40,489 bases of DNA from an uncultured Granulosicoccaceae bacterium (GCA_938007995.1 CALLLW010000032.1:1-40489); one strand, 5' to 3'; positions 1 through 7,962 are shown, counted from the stretch's first letter. Numbers and translations: made by a program. Notes: generated by a model from the sequence alone, not told the origin.

Positions 1-111
1 GAGAATCAATGCGTAAAGTGCTATCCACACTTTCCGGATCAATTTGATCACCTGAGCTGCTACTATCAGCCACTCGAGCGTTAGGAAAATAGGTGATCAA
101 ATAAAACCAGA

Positions 112-534
112 ATGACTGATCACTTTCGCCGGAATACGCAAGAGCCTTATACGGTGGATGCTGTGATGTTGTATGCACAGTCAGGGCACGGTAAACGATC
201 CAACCTTTACACCGACTACACTTTTGGTGTCTGGGATGGCGATATACTGGTCCCTATAGCCAAGGCTTACAGCGGCCTTGATAACAAGGAAATTAATACG
301 CTTGATAAATGGATTCGCAAACACATCAAAGAACGTTTTGGACCAGTGCGCGCTGTAGACCCTGAACAGGTGTTTGAGCTGGCGTTTGAGGGTATTAGTC
401 TCTCCAGTCGTCACAAGTCCGGAGTATCGGTTCGGTTCCCGCGTATCGCGCAATGGCGTCAAGACTTAACGGCAAAAGATGCCGAAACGCTGGAACTGGT
501 AAAACAGATGATTACCGCAACAGATGTAGCGTGA
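112..534 (+). pseudogene. ATP-dependent DNA ligase, C-terminal fragment
   Basis: This 140-residue frame matches only the C-terminal OB-fold part of bacterial ATP-dependent DNA ligases of the roughly 530-residue type. The recognisable stretch begins at PYTVDAVMLYAQSGHGKR and continues through LYTDYTFGVWDG, a LVPIAKAYSG segment, FELAFEGI and RHKSGVSVRFPRI, all typical of this domain. The nucleotidyltransferase domain with the catalytic KxDG lysine is absent. In the same frame upstream there are stops at 82-84 and 94-96, and bases 1-111 show no ligase-like translation in any frame I read. The apparent start at 112 is therefore probably accidental, and this is a 5'-truncated relic that could not form the ligase-adenylate. 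A standalone OB-domain protein is possible but unlikely. Confidence 0.75.
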
Positions 535-790
535 CAATAAAGGCGGTAATTTGCCAATATAGTTGGTACCCTTAGAATAAAGATTCTTACCAAATGGTCC
601 GATTGAGGCTGCCGGACTGGCTGCAGACGGCCAACTTCAGTCGCTTCAAACCGCCTGAAGAATGTCCGCTTTCTTGAACAGTGAACAGTTCGGGTATCAA
701 ATCTGTGCTGTTTTTCGTGTTTTCTGGACCGGAAACTCCAGAAAGTCAAATTGATACAGGGGATCAGGATTGACGTGACAGGCGAAAAAA

Positions 791-816
791 TGAACACATT
801 AGTACCAATGTGTTCA
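791..816. repeat. Palindromic site, copy A (core AGTACC)
   Basis: The 10-base arms TGAACACATT and AATGTGTTCA are perfect inverted repeats around the core AGTACC. A related site with the same outer arms (TGAACA and TGTTCA) and the same core plus flanking bases (TAGTACCAA) lies at 6137-6162, with 21 of 26 bases shared. There is no T-tract, so a terminator is not supported. An operator or recombination site is possible. Confidence 0.5.
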
Positions 817-958
817 CCCTACCGACCGTCACCAGTCAGTCCAATAGCATATATAGATTACATACCCGTGACAGTCGGCTTTTATTAGGCCGCTTTCTTA
901 GGAACCGACTTCTATGAGTTTTCATTTTCTGTTTTGGCACTAGTCCACTTACCTGTGG

Positions 959-993
959 CTAGTGACTACATCTAGATTCAGAATTTGTGTCGA
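959..993. repeat. 35-bp direct repeat, left copy
   Basis: These 35 bases match 2653-2687 at 32 of 35 positions in the same orientation. The shared core is CTAGATTCAGAATTT. The right copy covers the stop codon and last codons of the beta-barrel gene at 2672-3391, while the left copy lies outside any gene. The two copies bracket the GT9 and DUF6165 genes. Confidence 0.8.
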
Positions 994-1045
994 TTTCCCG
1001 CGCCCAATAGCTAGGGATATAGATGATGCTAAAAAATACTAATTG

Positions 1046-2098
1046 TTATTTAGCTGTGAGGATACTGTTAAGTGATTTGAATATATCCTCAACAGTACTA
1101 ATGTTTGTATCAATCGCAATGCTGCCATTTCCGTATGGTGCATAATTATTAGAATTTGTGACAGAGAATAATCCAACTGTGGGTGTAGATGAGGCGCTCG
1201 CTAAGTGCATAACACCATTATCAGCCGCTATAAAAACAGCCGTATTGTGAATAATGGCGGCCATTTCACGAATATTCCTGCTATATATATTTGGCGCTTT
1301 AAAATTTATCCTTGAAATGTTTTCTATAGGCAGCATTTCAACAATATTGTATTCTTTATACTCTTTGAGCAGTCGTTCGTACAATGATTCCCACCAATTT
1401 TTTGAATAACATTTATCGCCGGTAGCATTTGTATATATGCAGATAGTCCTTTTATCGTTTTGCACGAGTGCATCCAAATATTTCTTGCCATAGTTGATTT
1501 CGAAGCTGGTCAACCTTAGATCAAGCAATGGGATCGGTTGGGTGTTTTCTGGTAAGCCTAATTTGGCTAAAAAACACCTAAAATATTGAACCGACCGCTT
1601 TGATTTATGTTCGTAATCCAATGCAATTTTTTGAGAACTATCCCCTGGCTCTCCCAATATTTTATATCTAGCGTTTGAGCGATGAGTCAGCATTCTTCCA
1701 GATGAGGAATTAACCTCTCCGTTGATTGCTATGTCGTAGTGTCTACTATTTATGGACATCCATACTTTTAAATATTGAAATATATGTAGGAACGGATTTT
1801 TTGGAAGTTGAAATATATTACATACCTTTGTGTGACTTTGAAATACTGGGATCGCGACTCCCCCTTTTACGAATAAATCAATTTCGCAGTTTGGAAATGT
1901 ATTTGCAACGTCGTCTACCAATGGTGTGAGTAGTAATTGGTTTCCAAGTCTATGGTTGGGCCTGACTATCAAAACACGTTTAATTGTGGCTATTTCCAAG
2001 GACCCTGAATCAGGAATATAATATGAGTTTCCAACTCTTTTGCTAAAAAATTGCGTAATACGTTTTCGTTTTTTGTTAACGTATGTTTTGATTGTCAT
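1046..2098 (-). CDS. Glycosyltransferase family 9 (heptosyltransferase-like)
   Basis: A 350-residue protein with the two-Rossmann-fold pattern of family 9 glycosyltransferases, which transfer heptose or related sugars from nucleotide donors onto lipopolysaccharide core or other surface glycans on the cytosolic face of the inner membrane. The N-terminal half carries VLIVRPNHRLGNQLLLTPL (residues about 42-60), the usual first beta-strand and acceptor loop. The C-terminal half carries AADNGVMHLASA followed by TPTVGLFSVTN, the donor-binding signature in which NGVMHLAS replaces the commoner TGPMHLA. A basic N-terminal segment (KKRKRITQFFSKR) may favour membrane contact. The gene is visibly more A/T-rich than its neighbours, which suggests recent transfer. 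It follows the DUF6165 gene by 77 bases in the same direction. The exact sugar cannot be told. Confidence 0.8.
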   Translation of the reverse strand: MTIKTYVNKKRKRITQFFSKRVGNSYYIPDSGSLEIATIKRVLIVRPNHRLGNQLLLTPLVDDVANTFPNCEIDLFVKGGVAIPVFQSHTKVCNIFQLPKNPFLHIFQYLKVWMSINSRHYDIAINGEVNSSSGRMLTHRSNARYKILGEPGDSSQKIALDYEHKSKRSVQYFRCFLAKLGLPENTQPIPLLDLRLTSFEINYGKKYLDALVQNDKRTICIYTNATGDKCYSKNWWESLYERLLKEYKEYNIVEMLPIENISRINFKAPNIYSRNIREMAAIIHNTAVFIAADNGVMHLASASSTPTVGLFSVTNSNNYAPYGNGSIAIDTNISTVEDIFKSLNSILTAK

Positions 2099-2175
2099 GA
2101 GTTAGTTTGAAGTTGTGGGTAGCTGAGTATGGTTGCTTTCTCAGGTATATCCGTGCGGCACATTATGCACAGAGA

Positions 2176-2643
2176 TTAATCATTGTTGTATTTTGTGTAT
2201 GATTTTTCTTCCATAATCGTAGAATTCAAGTGGATATTCACACGCTTTTTGATATCAGCTCGTTTGTCGTTTACAACATAGACGCTGCGCGCAAGGGCTT
2301 TGAAACGCTCAGAATATCGCTTGTTGTGTTCTTCATTGCGAATGTCATCCTCTATCTGCCAAAGTTGCTTGTTGACGCTCTTCAGCTCACGGCCTAGGTC
2401 CGAGATGGCCGCATCAACGCGAACAGACTTTCGCCACACTGTCATGAGCAAAGTAAGTTCAGTGTTCACATTAGCCAGTTTGGTCGGATCGACTATGCGC
2501 TCAGACTTGATTTCCAATATGGTTATCTTGTCGAGCAACTCACCTGGAGATATCGGTACCTGAATCTCACCGGAATATTTTGGTGGTTGGTAATCATCAA
2601 TATTTGATCGCACTGAAGTGTACCTTCCAATCTTTAGAAACAT
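2176..2643 (-). CDS. DUF6165 family protein
   Basis: A 155-residue protein whose central part matches the DUF6165 family: IQVPISPGELLDKITILEIK, then a DPTKLANVNTEL segment, LWQIEDDIRNEE, LARSVYVVNDKRADIKKRVN and a closing EEKSYTKY. The family has no established biochemical role but is commonly encoded beside glycosyltransferases in surface-polysaccharide loci, which fits the GT9 gene immediately downstream. It is mostly alpha-helical and charged, with no signal peptide or membrane segment. About 27 extra residues precede the conserved core, with no internal methionine to choose instead, so the start at 2643 is kept. The 3' end lies 77 bases before the GT9 start, compatible with one transcript. 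Confidence 0.8.
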   Translation of the reverse strand: MFLKIGRYTSVRSNIDDYQPPKYSGEIQVPISPGELLDKITILEIKSERIVDPTKLANVNTELTLLMTVWRKSVRVDAAISDLGRELKSVNKQLWQIEDDIRNEEHNKRYSERFKALARSVYVVNDKRADIKKRVNIHLNSTIMEEKSYTKYNND

Positions 2644-2652
2644 TACTCGCGA

Positions 2653-2687
2653 CTAGTGATTACATCTAGATTCAGAATTTATATCGA
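2653..2687. repeat. 35-bp direct repeat, right copy
   Basis: Partner of 959-993 (3 mismatches in 35). It includes the stop codon of the beta-barrel gene and its final Lys-Phe codons. The left copy, read on the minus strand, likewise encodes His-Lys-Phe-stop, so it may be a duplicated 3' gene end left by an insertion or recombination event. Confidence 0.8.
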
Positions 2688-3391
2688 AGTCCGAGCTCAA
2701 GACCGAACGTATCAATGTCTGTATCAAGTCCTGCCACATTCATTCCTGCGCGGCGAAAACGAAATTTCAAATCGAGAAACGAGCGCTCAATAATGGCGTT
2801 ATTAACACCGAGGCCATTAAGGGAAATATCAGTTCCGAAGCCAGCCGTTATTACTTGAACATCGTCGTCAACAGTGACAGCTCCACGGTCCGTAAAATCA
2901 AAGTCGGTCTCCGCAGTCCCGAACCCGAAGCCAAGGAAAATATACGGAGCTACGTTGCCGATGGGTACGATGTCGTACAAAACATTCCCCGTAAAACCTG
3001 AAAGAGTTGTATCCACTTGACCTGCCGGATCGATATCAGTACCGTTGAGCAGCCCTTCGTACTCGGTGGTATTTGCTGTCTGAGAGAATAGTTCTCCTTC
3101 GACACGAAAGCGTCCGAAACGACGTTTACCAAAGTCGTATCCGGCTATCGCATTGGTGGTAAAACTAGGATCGAACTTTCCCAACGCCGCGTCACCTGGT
3201 TCCAGGCCAAGACGCTGACCATCTAAAACCGATCCTGTATCAGTAAAAACTCCGTCTGTTCTCGTATTCCCGGCCACCACGGCACCGAGGCCACCCCCGA
3301 CATAGAAACCGCCTAGCACTTGAGCTTGTGCCGGCGCGTTCGCTAAAAAAAGAACCGTTGTGGCGATGATCGCGATGAATAGCTTGCACAC
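2672..3391 (-). CDS. Outer-membrane beta-barrel protein
   Basis: A 239-residue exported protein. Residues 1-23 form a signal peptide (hydrophobic IIATTVLFLANAP and a cleavage site after AQA). The mature part has alternating hydrophobic and polar strands rich in Gly and aromatic residues (FYVGGGLGAVVAG, APYIFLGFGFGTAETDF, TFGLELGLRYKF) and ends in phenylalanine, the C-terminal signal used by the BAM complex. Length and layout fit small 8-stranded OmpA/Opa-like porin-fold proteins (OMP_b-brl family). It may serve in adhesion or envelope stability; no substrate can be named. The gene stands alone between the DUF6165 gene and the two-component pair. Its last codons lie inside the 35-bp repeat. 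Confidence 0.75.
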   Translation of the reverse strand: MCKLFIAIIATTVLFLANAPAQAQVLGGFYVGGGLGAVVAGNTRTDGVFTDTGSVLDGQRLGLEPGDAALGKFDPSFTTNAIAGYDFGKRRFGRFRVEGELFSQTANTTEYEGLLNGTDIDPAGQVDTTLSGFTGNVLYDIVPIGNVAPYIFLGFGFGTAETDFDFTDRGAVTVDDDVQVITAGFGTDISLNGLGVNNAIIERSFLDLKFRFRRAGMNVAGLDTDIDTFGLELGLRYKF

Positions 3392-3564
3392 GTTGATTAT
3401 TCCGCTGTTCTAGTGAAATGCGTATGCTAGAGACAGAATCTGAAGATTTACTGAGGAAAACACACTTTTTTGTTAGTTATTGGCGCCCCTTGTCATTCAC
3501 ACCGCATGATTACTAGAGCTTCTACTCGGATGAAAATTCAACTCCAAGCTTACTAAGCAGGCAG

Positions 3565-4239
3565 CTACTCTATGTAGTAACCAAAGCTTCGGCGCGTCAG
3601 TACGTTTTTTTCAGCTCCAGCTACTCGTAATTTACGTCTGAGAGAGCTGACGTGTGCTTCTATCGCGTTTCGGGTGACACTCTGATCTGCGCGATATAGG
3701 CGATCAATCAGTGTGTCGTGTGAAAAGATTTGTTTTTTCCTTGTGACCAACAACTCCAGTATTCTGTACTCCGAAGGCGTCAGTTCGATGGGTTTATCAT
3801 TCACAGTAACCGTTCGGTTAATTGTGTCAATGATAATATTTGCAAGAGCGAGCTGGCAGTCTATCGGATAATCTGTACTACTCATCCGTCTTTGCAAAGC
3901 GTGTAAACGGGACAGTAACTCATCGAAAGAAAACGGCTTTACCAAGTAATCATCTGCCCCCAAATCAAGCCCGCGTGTTCGGTCTTCAACCTGATCCTTT
4001 GCAGATAAGATCAACACGAAAGTTCTGTTTCCTTTCGCTCGTAGGCGCTGCAAAACATCAAGTCCTGTCCGCTTAGGTAACATAACATCCAGTATGATTA
4101 CATCATACTTTGATAGCTCCAGGTAGCTCTCTGCCTCATCTCCATCGAAAGCCTGATCCACTGTCATGCCGGAATTAGTCAATCCAGCACTCAATGAGCG
4201 CTGCAATATAGGGGAATCCTCTACCAATAGAAGTTTCAT
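3565..4239 (-). CDS. OmpR/PhoB-family response regulator
   Basis: A 224-residue response regulator. The receiver domain (about residues 1-118) has the acidic pocket LLLVEDS, the phospho-acceptor Asp51 in VIILDVMLP, a switch Ser in LILSAKD and the invariant Lys101 in DDYLVKPF. The C-terminal winged-helix domain follows, with the usual IELTPSEYRILELL segment and the RNAIEAHVSSLRRKLR recognition region. The closest overall resemblance is to QseB/PmrA-type regulators. An alternative TTG start two codons upstream (4245) is less likely than the ATG at 4239. The gene is transcribed away from a histidine kinase gene at 4480, so the two probably form a divergent two-component pair sharing a 240-base control region. 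Confidence 0.9.
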   Translation of the reverse strand: MKLLLVEDSPILQRSLSAGLTNSGMTVDQAFDGDEAESYLELSKYDVIILDVMLPKRTGLDVLQRLRAKGNRTFVLILSAKDQVEDRTRGLDLGADDYLVKPFSFDELLSRLHALQRRMSSTDYPIDCQLALANIIIDTINRTVTVNDKPIELTPSEYRILELLVTRKKQIFSHDTLIDRLYRADQSVTRNAIEAHVSSLRRKLRVAGAEKNVLTRRSFGYYIE

Positions 4240-4346
4240 CAACAATACTCTAGATTAGTCAACGCAGACCTTGCCGGACGTGGTACAACGAAAATAGCGT
4301 TTTCAGGAATACAGCTGGACATTTATGGCGCGATGGACTGTCTCAC

Positions 4347-4375
4347 TAACAGAATTGAACCACAGTAACAGAATT
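4347..4375. promoter_or_regulatory. Possible regulator box: direct repeat TAACAGAATT
   Basis: Two exact copies of TAACAGAATT (4347-4356 and 4366-4375) start 19 bases apart in the control region between the divergent response regulator and histidine kinase genes. OmpR-family regulators bind tandem direct repeats, so this is a plausible autoregulatory site. The assignment is inference from position and form only. Confidence 0.4.
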
Positions 4376-4479
4376 AATACGATCTTCAGGCTATTTTCAG
4401 ACAGCTATTGCAGGCTTGGGATTTCGGCAGTTACTCTATAGGAATCGGTGAATGCCTGACTACCTCCTTTGTTGCTTCA

Positions 4480-5991
4480 ATGACTGACGGAAACACTATC
4501 TCTTCCAAGCGATCTCTCTCAGGCCAATTATTCAGGACCTTGATTCCCGGGTTTGTCTTGATGTTGCTGTTGAGCGGCTGGATTGCTAAAACCATGATTA
4601 GCCGTAATATTATCGAAGAGTTTGACCGCACGCTTGATAAACAGGCGAGAGCGATTATTGGCATTACCGAGCAGGATGAGGACGGTGTTGAGCTCGAAGT
4701 ATACCAAGTAGCAATGCCGTATTATTTTGAAGAAAACTCACAAGAGTATTTTGAAGTGCACGATACCGAGGGTAATCGGTTGTTTGCTTCCGAAACCATC
4801 CGAAAACACAATCTTGGATTTGAACTGCCAGAAAACAATATACCAGTATTTCAGGACATATGGCTCCCAAACGGATCTGAGGGCAGAGCGGTACGTAGAA
4901 CCTACTATCCGAAGATTGATATTGATGACAACGATGCCGGAAGTGAGACTGATGCTTCACAGCCGTTTCATTTACCCGGCGAGCTGGTCAAAAGAGCTAG
5001 TATCACAATTACACCTACACAGGTTGTAGTCACTGCTGCAACAAGTCGACGGCCACTTGAAGAGGTTCTGGGTGAGTTGAATCTCATTTTGTTGGTGACT
5101 GCCTTAATAACTACGTCCGCCCTTGCATTGCTCCAACATCACGCCATCAAGCGGGCGGTCAGACCAATCAATGCACTGGTAAATAGCCTGAGAGCGCGTA
5201 CGGGAAGTGATGTCACCACGCAGCTTACGATGGATACAGATATTGTTGAATTAGATGTGCTGTCCAACACCTACAATGAGCTACTACAATCTGTGAGCGA
5301 GAGTATGGAGCGAGAAAAAACATTCTCTTCAAACCTGGCGCATGAGATACGGACACCCATTGCCGAAATGCAAACACTGCTGGAGGTAAACAGACAATGG
5401 CCCGATGATCCAGCTTTGAGGGATAACCTCTCCGCTGATCTACTCGGATCTCTAAAGCGTATGGAATTATTGGTTATAAATATTCTAGCGATCGGCCGAG
5501 GAGAGTCTGGGCAGCTTGATATCTCAGGCGGCTATGATCTATCAAAAGGAATTGAATCGCACCTGCTATCACAAAAACAACGAGTAGCTCAACGCGACCT
5601 GACATTTGTACTTAACGTAGATAATGCCTGCTTCGCATTGAAGGGTTCTCAGCAGTGGCCAATCATATTGACCAATGTATTAAATAATGCAATCGAGTAT
5701 TCATCATTTGGCAGCGAAGTAGAAATATCTCTCATTCAGAGCAATGATGAATTTCAGTTGAGTTGTACTAATGTCACCGAGGATCTCGAAGTGGATGATA
5801 TTGAACGTGTATTTGACAGACTGTGGAGAAAAGATAGCTCCAGGACAGGCGAGGAACACAGTGGTCTAGGGTTGTCATTGGTGAGAACATTTTGTGAGAT
5901 TCTCAGCTATCAGTTGAATGCTAAGTTAATAGAGGGTAACCTTTTCAAGGTAGTTATCCTTGGTGAATCTACCACAACTCTATCCTCGTAG
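4480..5991 (+). CDS. Membrane sensor histidine kinase
   Basis: A 503-residue kinase from the ATG at 4480; a TTG at 4408 would add 24 residues without membrane or domain content. The layout is a first membrane helix (about 17-38), a periplasmic sensor region (39-200), a second helix (about 201-219), a HAMP linker beginning AIKRAVRPINAL, a HisKA domain with His288 in NLAHEIRTPIAEM, and an ATPase domain with the N-box NVLNNAIEYSS and a late G-box HSGLGLSLV. The usual DxGxG box is not visible: the matching region reads CTNVTEDLEVDDIERVFDR. An intact FDRLWRKD follows, a pattern also seen in some QseC-like kinases. It presumably phosphorylates the divergent regulator at 3565-4239. Confidence 0.88.
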   Translation: MTDGNTISSKRSLSGQLFRTLIPGFVLMLLLSGWIAKTMISRNIIEEFDRTLDKQARAIIGITEQDEDGVELEVYQVAMPYYFEENSQEYFEVHDTEGNRLFASETIRKHNLGFELPENNIPVFQDIWLPNGSEGRAVRRTYYPKIDIDDNDAGSETDASQPFHLPGELVKRASITITPTQVVVTAATSRRPLEEVLGELNLILLVTALITTSALALLQHHAIKRAVRPINALVNSLRARTGSDVTTQLTMDTDIVELDVLSNTYNELLQSVSESMEREKTFSSNLAHEIRTPIAEMQTLLEVNRQWPDDPALRDNLSADLLGSLKRMELLVINILAIGRGESGQLDISGGYDLSKGIESHLLSQKQRVAQRDLTFVLNVDNACFALKGSQQWPIILTNVLNNAIEYSSFGSEVEISLIQSNDEFQLSCTNVTEDLEVDDIERVFDRLWRKDSSRTGEEHSGLGLSLVRTFCEILSYQLNAKLIEGNLFKVVILGESTTTLSS

Positions 5992-6136
5992 TGGTTGCAT
6001 CAACATTCATGCAAATCTCAGTGTAAAACCACCTGAACTCTCCGTAGTTATTTAAAACTTCAAAGCGGACGGTCTATCAACTTGGTCGACTATATGATGC
6101 ATTTATATACAGTATGGAGTTAGCATTCTGAATACC

Positions 6137-6162
6137 TGAACAATCTAGTACCAAACTGTTCA
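6137..6162. repeat. Palindromic site, copy B (core AGTACC)
   Basis: Outer arms TGAACA and TGTTCA flank TAGTACCAA. Length, arms and core match the site at 791-816, but the inner arm bases differ and no longer pair. Both copies sit in gene-poor accessory DNA after the 3' end of a plus-strand gene or remnant. Confidence 0.45.
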
Positions 6163-6476
6163 CTTTATCTGGCAGAAAAGCCACGAATTTCTCTAAAGCT
6201 GTCGTTCGCCGGTAACGATCGAAAGACAGCAAATGGCACACTCCGGATGTAGTGCCGACAATGATCTGTCGGAAATTTCCTGCGTTATGATTGCATGTAA
6301 ATGAGTAAGCAATCAGCCAACTCCGACCACTGGCCTCAATCAGGTCATGTGGCCGTGTAACACCGGTTAATCACTGGTGGACTGACGCGCGCGAGTTGGG
6401 GTACTCGAATGAGCCACTGTAACGTCTGCGTCCCTCGCTCCGTAGAGCTGCGATTGGTGAATAATGTTTCTGGTGT

Positions 6477-6508
6477 GAATTCCTGAAAAGCGGTACGGTC
6501 AGGAATTC
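6477..6508. repeat. 10-bp inverted repeat (hairpin)
   Basis: GAATTCCTGA and TCAGGAATTC pair perfectly across a 12-base loop. No T-run follows on either strand. It lies about 80 bases before vapB and could be a protein site or a weak RNA hairpin. Confidence 0.5.
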
Positions 6509-6526
6509 GCATATCAAACATATTGA

Positions 6527-6536
6527 ATATGCATAT
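6527..6536. promoter_or_regulatory. Possible VapB operator
   Basis: ATATGCATAT is a perfect palindrome, followed at 6542 by a second TGCATAT, about 50 bases before the vapB start. Antitoxins of VapBC pairs usually repress their own operon by binding such palindromes. The assignment rests on position and symmetry only. Confidence 0.35.
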
Positions 6537-6586
6537 CAATGTGCATATAATCGTGCCTCTGTAGCCGAACTGTTGTGAGAAGCCCA

Positions 6587-6778
6587 GTGAGAACCACGCT
6601 CAATATTGATGATGAACTTTTAAACCGTGCACAAGAATTGACTGGTATTGATGAGAAAACTGCCTTGGTGCGGCGGGGTCTGGAAGCGCTGATCGCTCGG
6701 GAGAGTGCTCGACGCTTAGCAAAACTTGGTGGATCTGAACCAAAGTTAAAAGACATCCCGCGACGTCGTTCAAAATAG
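6587..6778 (+). CDS. vapB: VapB-type antitoxin
   Basis: A 63-residue antitoxin starting at GTG 6587 with the N-terminus VRTTLNIDDELLNRAQ, the standard ribbon-helix-helix opening of VapB (DUF2191-like) proteins. An in-frame GTG at 6575 would add four residues, but the family usually begins at this point and GAGAAG lies just upstream. The N-terminal half should form the dimeric DNA-binding fold. The basic C-terminal tail (SEPKLKDIPRRRSK) is the part that usually wraps the toxin's active site. The stop codon overlaps the toxin's GTG start by one base, giving tight translational coupling. It neutralises the VapC toxin and probably represses the operon. Confidence 0.85.
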   Translation: MRTTLNIDDELLNRAQELTGIDEKTALVRRGLEALIARESARRLAKLGGSEPKLKDIPRRRSK

Positions 6779-7149
6779 TGAACGTTTTACTCGATACGTC
6801 GGTATGGATCAGGCATTTCAAAACATCCAACCTCCGCGTAGTTCAATTGTTGGAATCAGAGTCGGTTGTTTCGCATGAGTTTGTGGTTGCTGAGATCGCG
6901 TGCGGTAGTTTGAAAGCCAGAGAAGAAACACTCGGATACTTAAAAGAGTTGATTGCATTGCCAACAGTTTCTACTCAAGAAGCACTGCTGTTTATTGAAA
7001 CCAAGAAGCTTTACAGCCGTGGCATAGGCCTTATCGATGCGCACTTGCTAGCATCGACGTTAATAGTGGCAGACACCCAAATATGGACAGCTGACAAACG
7101 ATTAGAAAATATTGCTCAGGAGTTGGGTATTGCGTATTTGGTTAATTGA
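6778..7149 (+). CDS. vapC: VapC PIN-domain toxin
   Basis: A 123-residue PIN-domain ribonuclease, the toxin of a type II toxin-antitoxin pair. The acidic active site is visible as Asp6 in LLDTSVWI, a Glu in VVAEIACGS and an Asp in GLIDAHLLAS, with a final Asp in TADKRL. These coordinate magnesium for RNA cleavage; known VapC toxins cut initiator tRNA or rRNA, but the target here is unknown. Translation starts at GTG 6778, sharing one base with the antitoxin stop. All catalytic residues are present, so the toxin looks intact. The pair sits alone in accessory DNA between unrelated genes, as expected for a mobile or stabilising module. Confidence 0.88.
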   Translation: MNVLLDTSVWIRHFKTSNLRVVQLLESESVVSHEFVVAEIACGSLKAREETLGYLKELIALPTVSTQEALLFIETKKLYSRGIGLIDAHLLASTLIVADTQIWTADKRLENIAQELGIAYLVN

Positions 7150-7225
7150 TTTAGCTGAAACTGTTCCATTACACTGGGGATTGGATTTTCTGAGAAAATA
7201 CTCTCGGCATCCAAATCAGTCATTA

Positions 7226-7423
7226 CTACTTGATCGCATTCAATTTACTTTCCATATCGTTCACAGTCGTGTCCCAGATTAGGGTAAAAAATGCTTTACT
7301 CATGTCGATCGGAACCGTACCACGATTATCGGGTTGCATCTCGAATCGAGGATCAACCTGACCGGTGATTTTTTGTCCTTCTAGCGAGCTCGGAATGAGG
7401 ATATAAGCGCCAGCGGGCTGTGA
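7226..7423 (-). pseudogene. 3' remnant of an unidentified protein gene
   Basis: On the minus strand, 65 sense codons run from just after a TAG at 7424-7426 to a stop at 7226-7228. The translation has a natural protein look: AYILIPSSLEGQKITGQVD, then RFEMQPDNRGTVPIDMSK, then AFFTLIWDTTVNDMESKL. There is no start codon near its beginning and no ribosome site, so it looks like the C-terminal end of a larger gene whose 5' part has been lost. I do not recognise the family. A chance open frame is possible but less likely given the composition. Confidence 0.4.
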
Positions 7424-7684
7424 CTACAGCAATGCTGCTATATCTATATCAATTGGTTGGGGTTGGAATGAAACCACGAGACAGTCTTGCGCACCGTTCT
7501 AGTGTACTGCAACCGTCAAACTTCGCCTGCTACATGTGGGCGCGTAGGTATTCATTAGTAACTACCCATAGTCAGGGAACATGGTCAGCGAACATGGTCG
7601 GTGAAAGTTTGCGTCGCGTTGGCCGACCGCAGTAGCGTTAGCAATTAACTTTGTCTGGCATACGCGAGAATACTGCAGGCTATG

Positions 7685-7897
7685 TCAGCTGTCGGCTTCC
7701 AGTTCACTGCAGAGCTTTAACACGTTGTTGCCGTCGTCACTATCCACATAGCAGGCAGGATCGTCCTTGCTGCCCTTGCGAGTAACCTTGTAGCCATCGA
7801 TCTTTCGCGTGGTTTTTTCCTCGAACACAGACTTGATCGTGCCGTGCCCGTAACCGTTGCCCCACGACCACTTAACCTTATCACCCGGACTACACAT
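7685..7897 (-). CDS. HVA1 / Tudor-like domain protein (DUF2945)
   Basis: A 70-residue soluble protein matching the hypervirulence-associated (HVA1) Tudor-like family: GDKVKWSWGNGYGHGTIKSV, then TRKIDGYKVTRKGSKDDPAC and DSDDGNNVLKLCSEL. Bacterial members are short single-domain proteins predicted to form a small beta-barrel; their biochemical role is not established and they often occur among stress genes. The start is well supported by AGGAG seven bases before the ATG. A TGTAAGATCTACA palindrome lies 65 bases upstream, matching the motif found before other stress-type genes in this window. No membrane segment is present. Confidence 0.85.
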   Translation of the reverse strand: MCSPGDKVKWSWGNGYGHGTIKSVFEEKTTRKIDGYKVTRKGSKDDPACYVDSDDGNNVLKLCSELEADS

Positions 7898-7962
7898 GCA
7901 ACACTCCTGTTATAGATTTGCCCGCAAAGCGTAGCGCCCAAATTGGCGTGCAAGTTATGTTG

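Larger units (their letters stand above)
535..1045. other. Gene-free accessory stretch
   Basis: No convincing gene was found on either strand of this 511-base stretch. A 112-codon minus-strand frame across 459-797 has no recognisable domain and overlaps the ligase relic. The stretch contains a perfect 10-bp inverted repeat at 791-816 and the left copy of a 35-bp direct repeat at 959-993. Confidence 0.6.
5992..6586. other. Gene-free stretch before vapBC
   Basis: No supported gene was found in these 595 bases. The stretch holds palindromic site B (6137-6162), a perfect 10-bp inverted repeat (6477-6508) and the probable vapB control region with ATATGCATAT at 6527-6536. A 19-codon frame from the ATG at 6301 loosely resembles the N-terminus of IS66 TnpA but is too short to call. 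Confidence 0.55.

Noticed and set aside
459..797. Minus-strand 112-codon frame
   Set aside because: Overlaps the ligase relic, Arg/His-rich shadow-like composition, no domain.
6301..6360. 19-codon frame resembling the start of IS66 TnpA (MSKQSANSDHW)
   Set aside because: Too short, no further IS66 sequence or ends around it.
6470..6510. attC-like site of an integron cassette carrying vapBC
   Set aside because: The inverted repeat lacks the GTTRRRY-type core sites, and no integrase or further cassettes are present.
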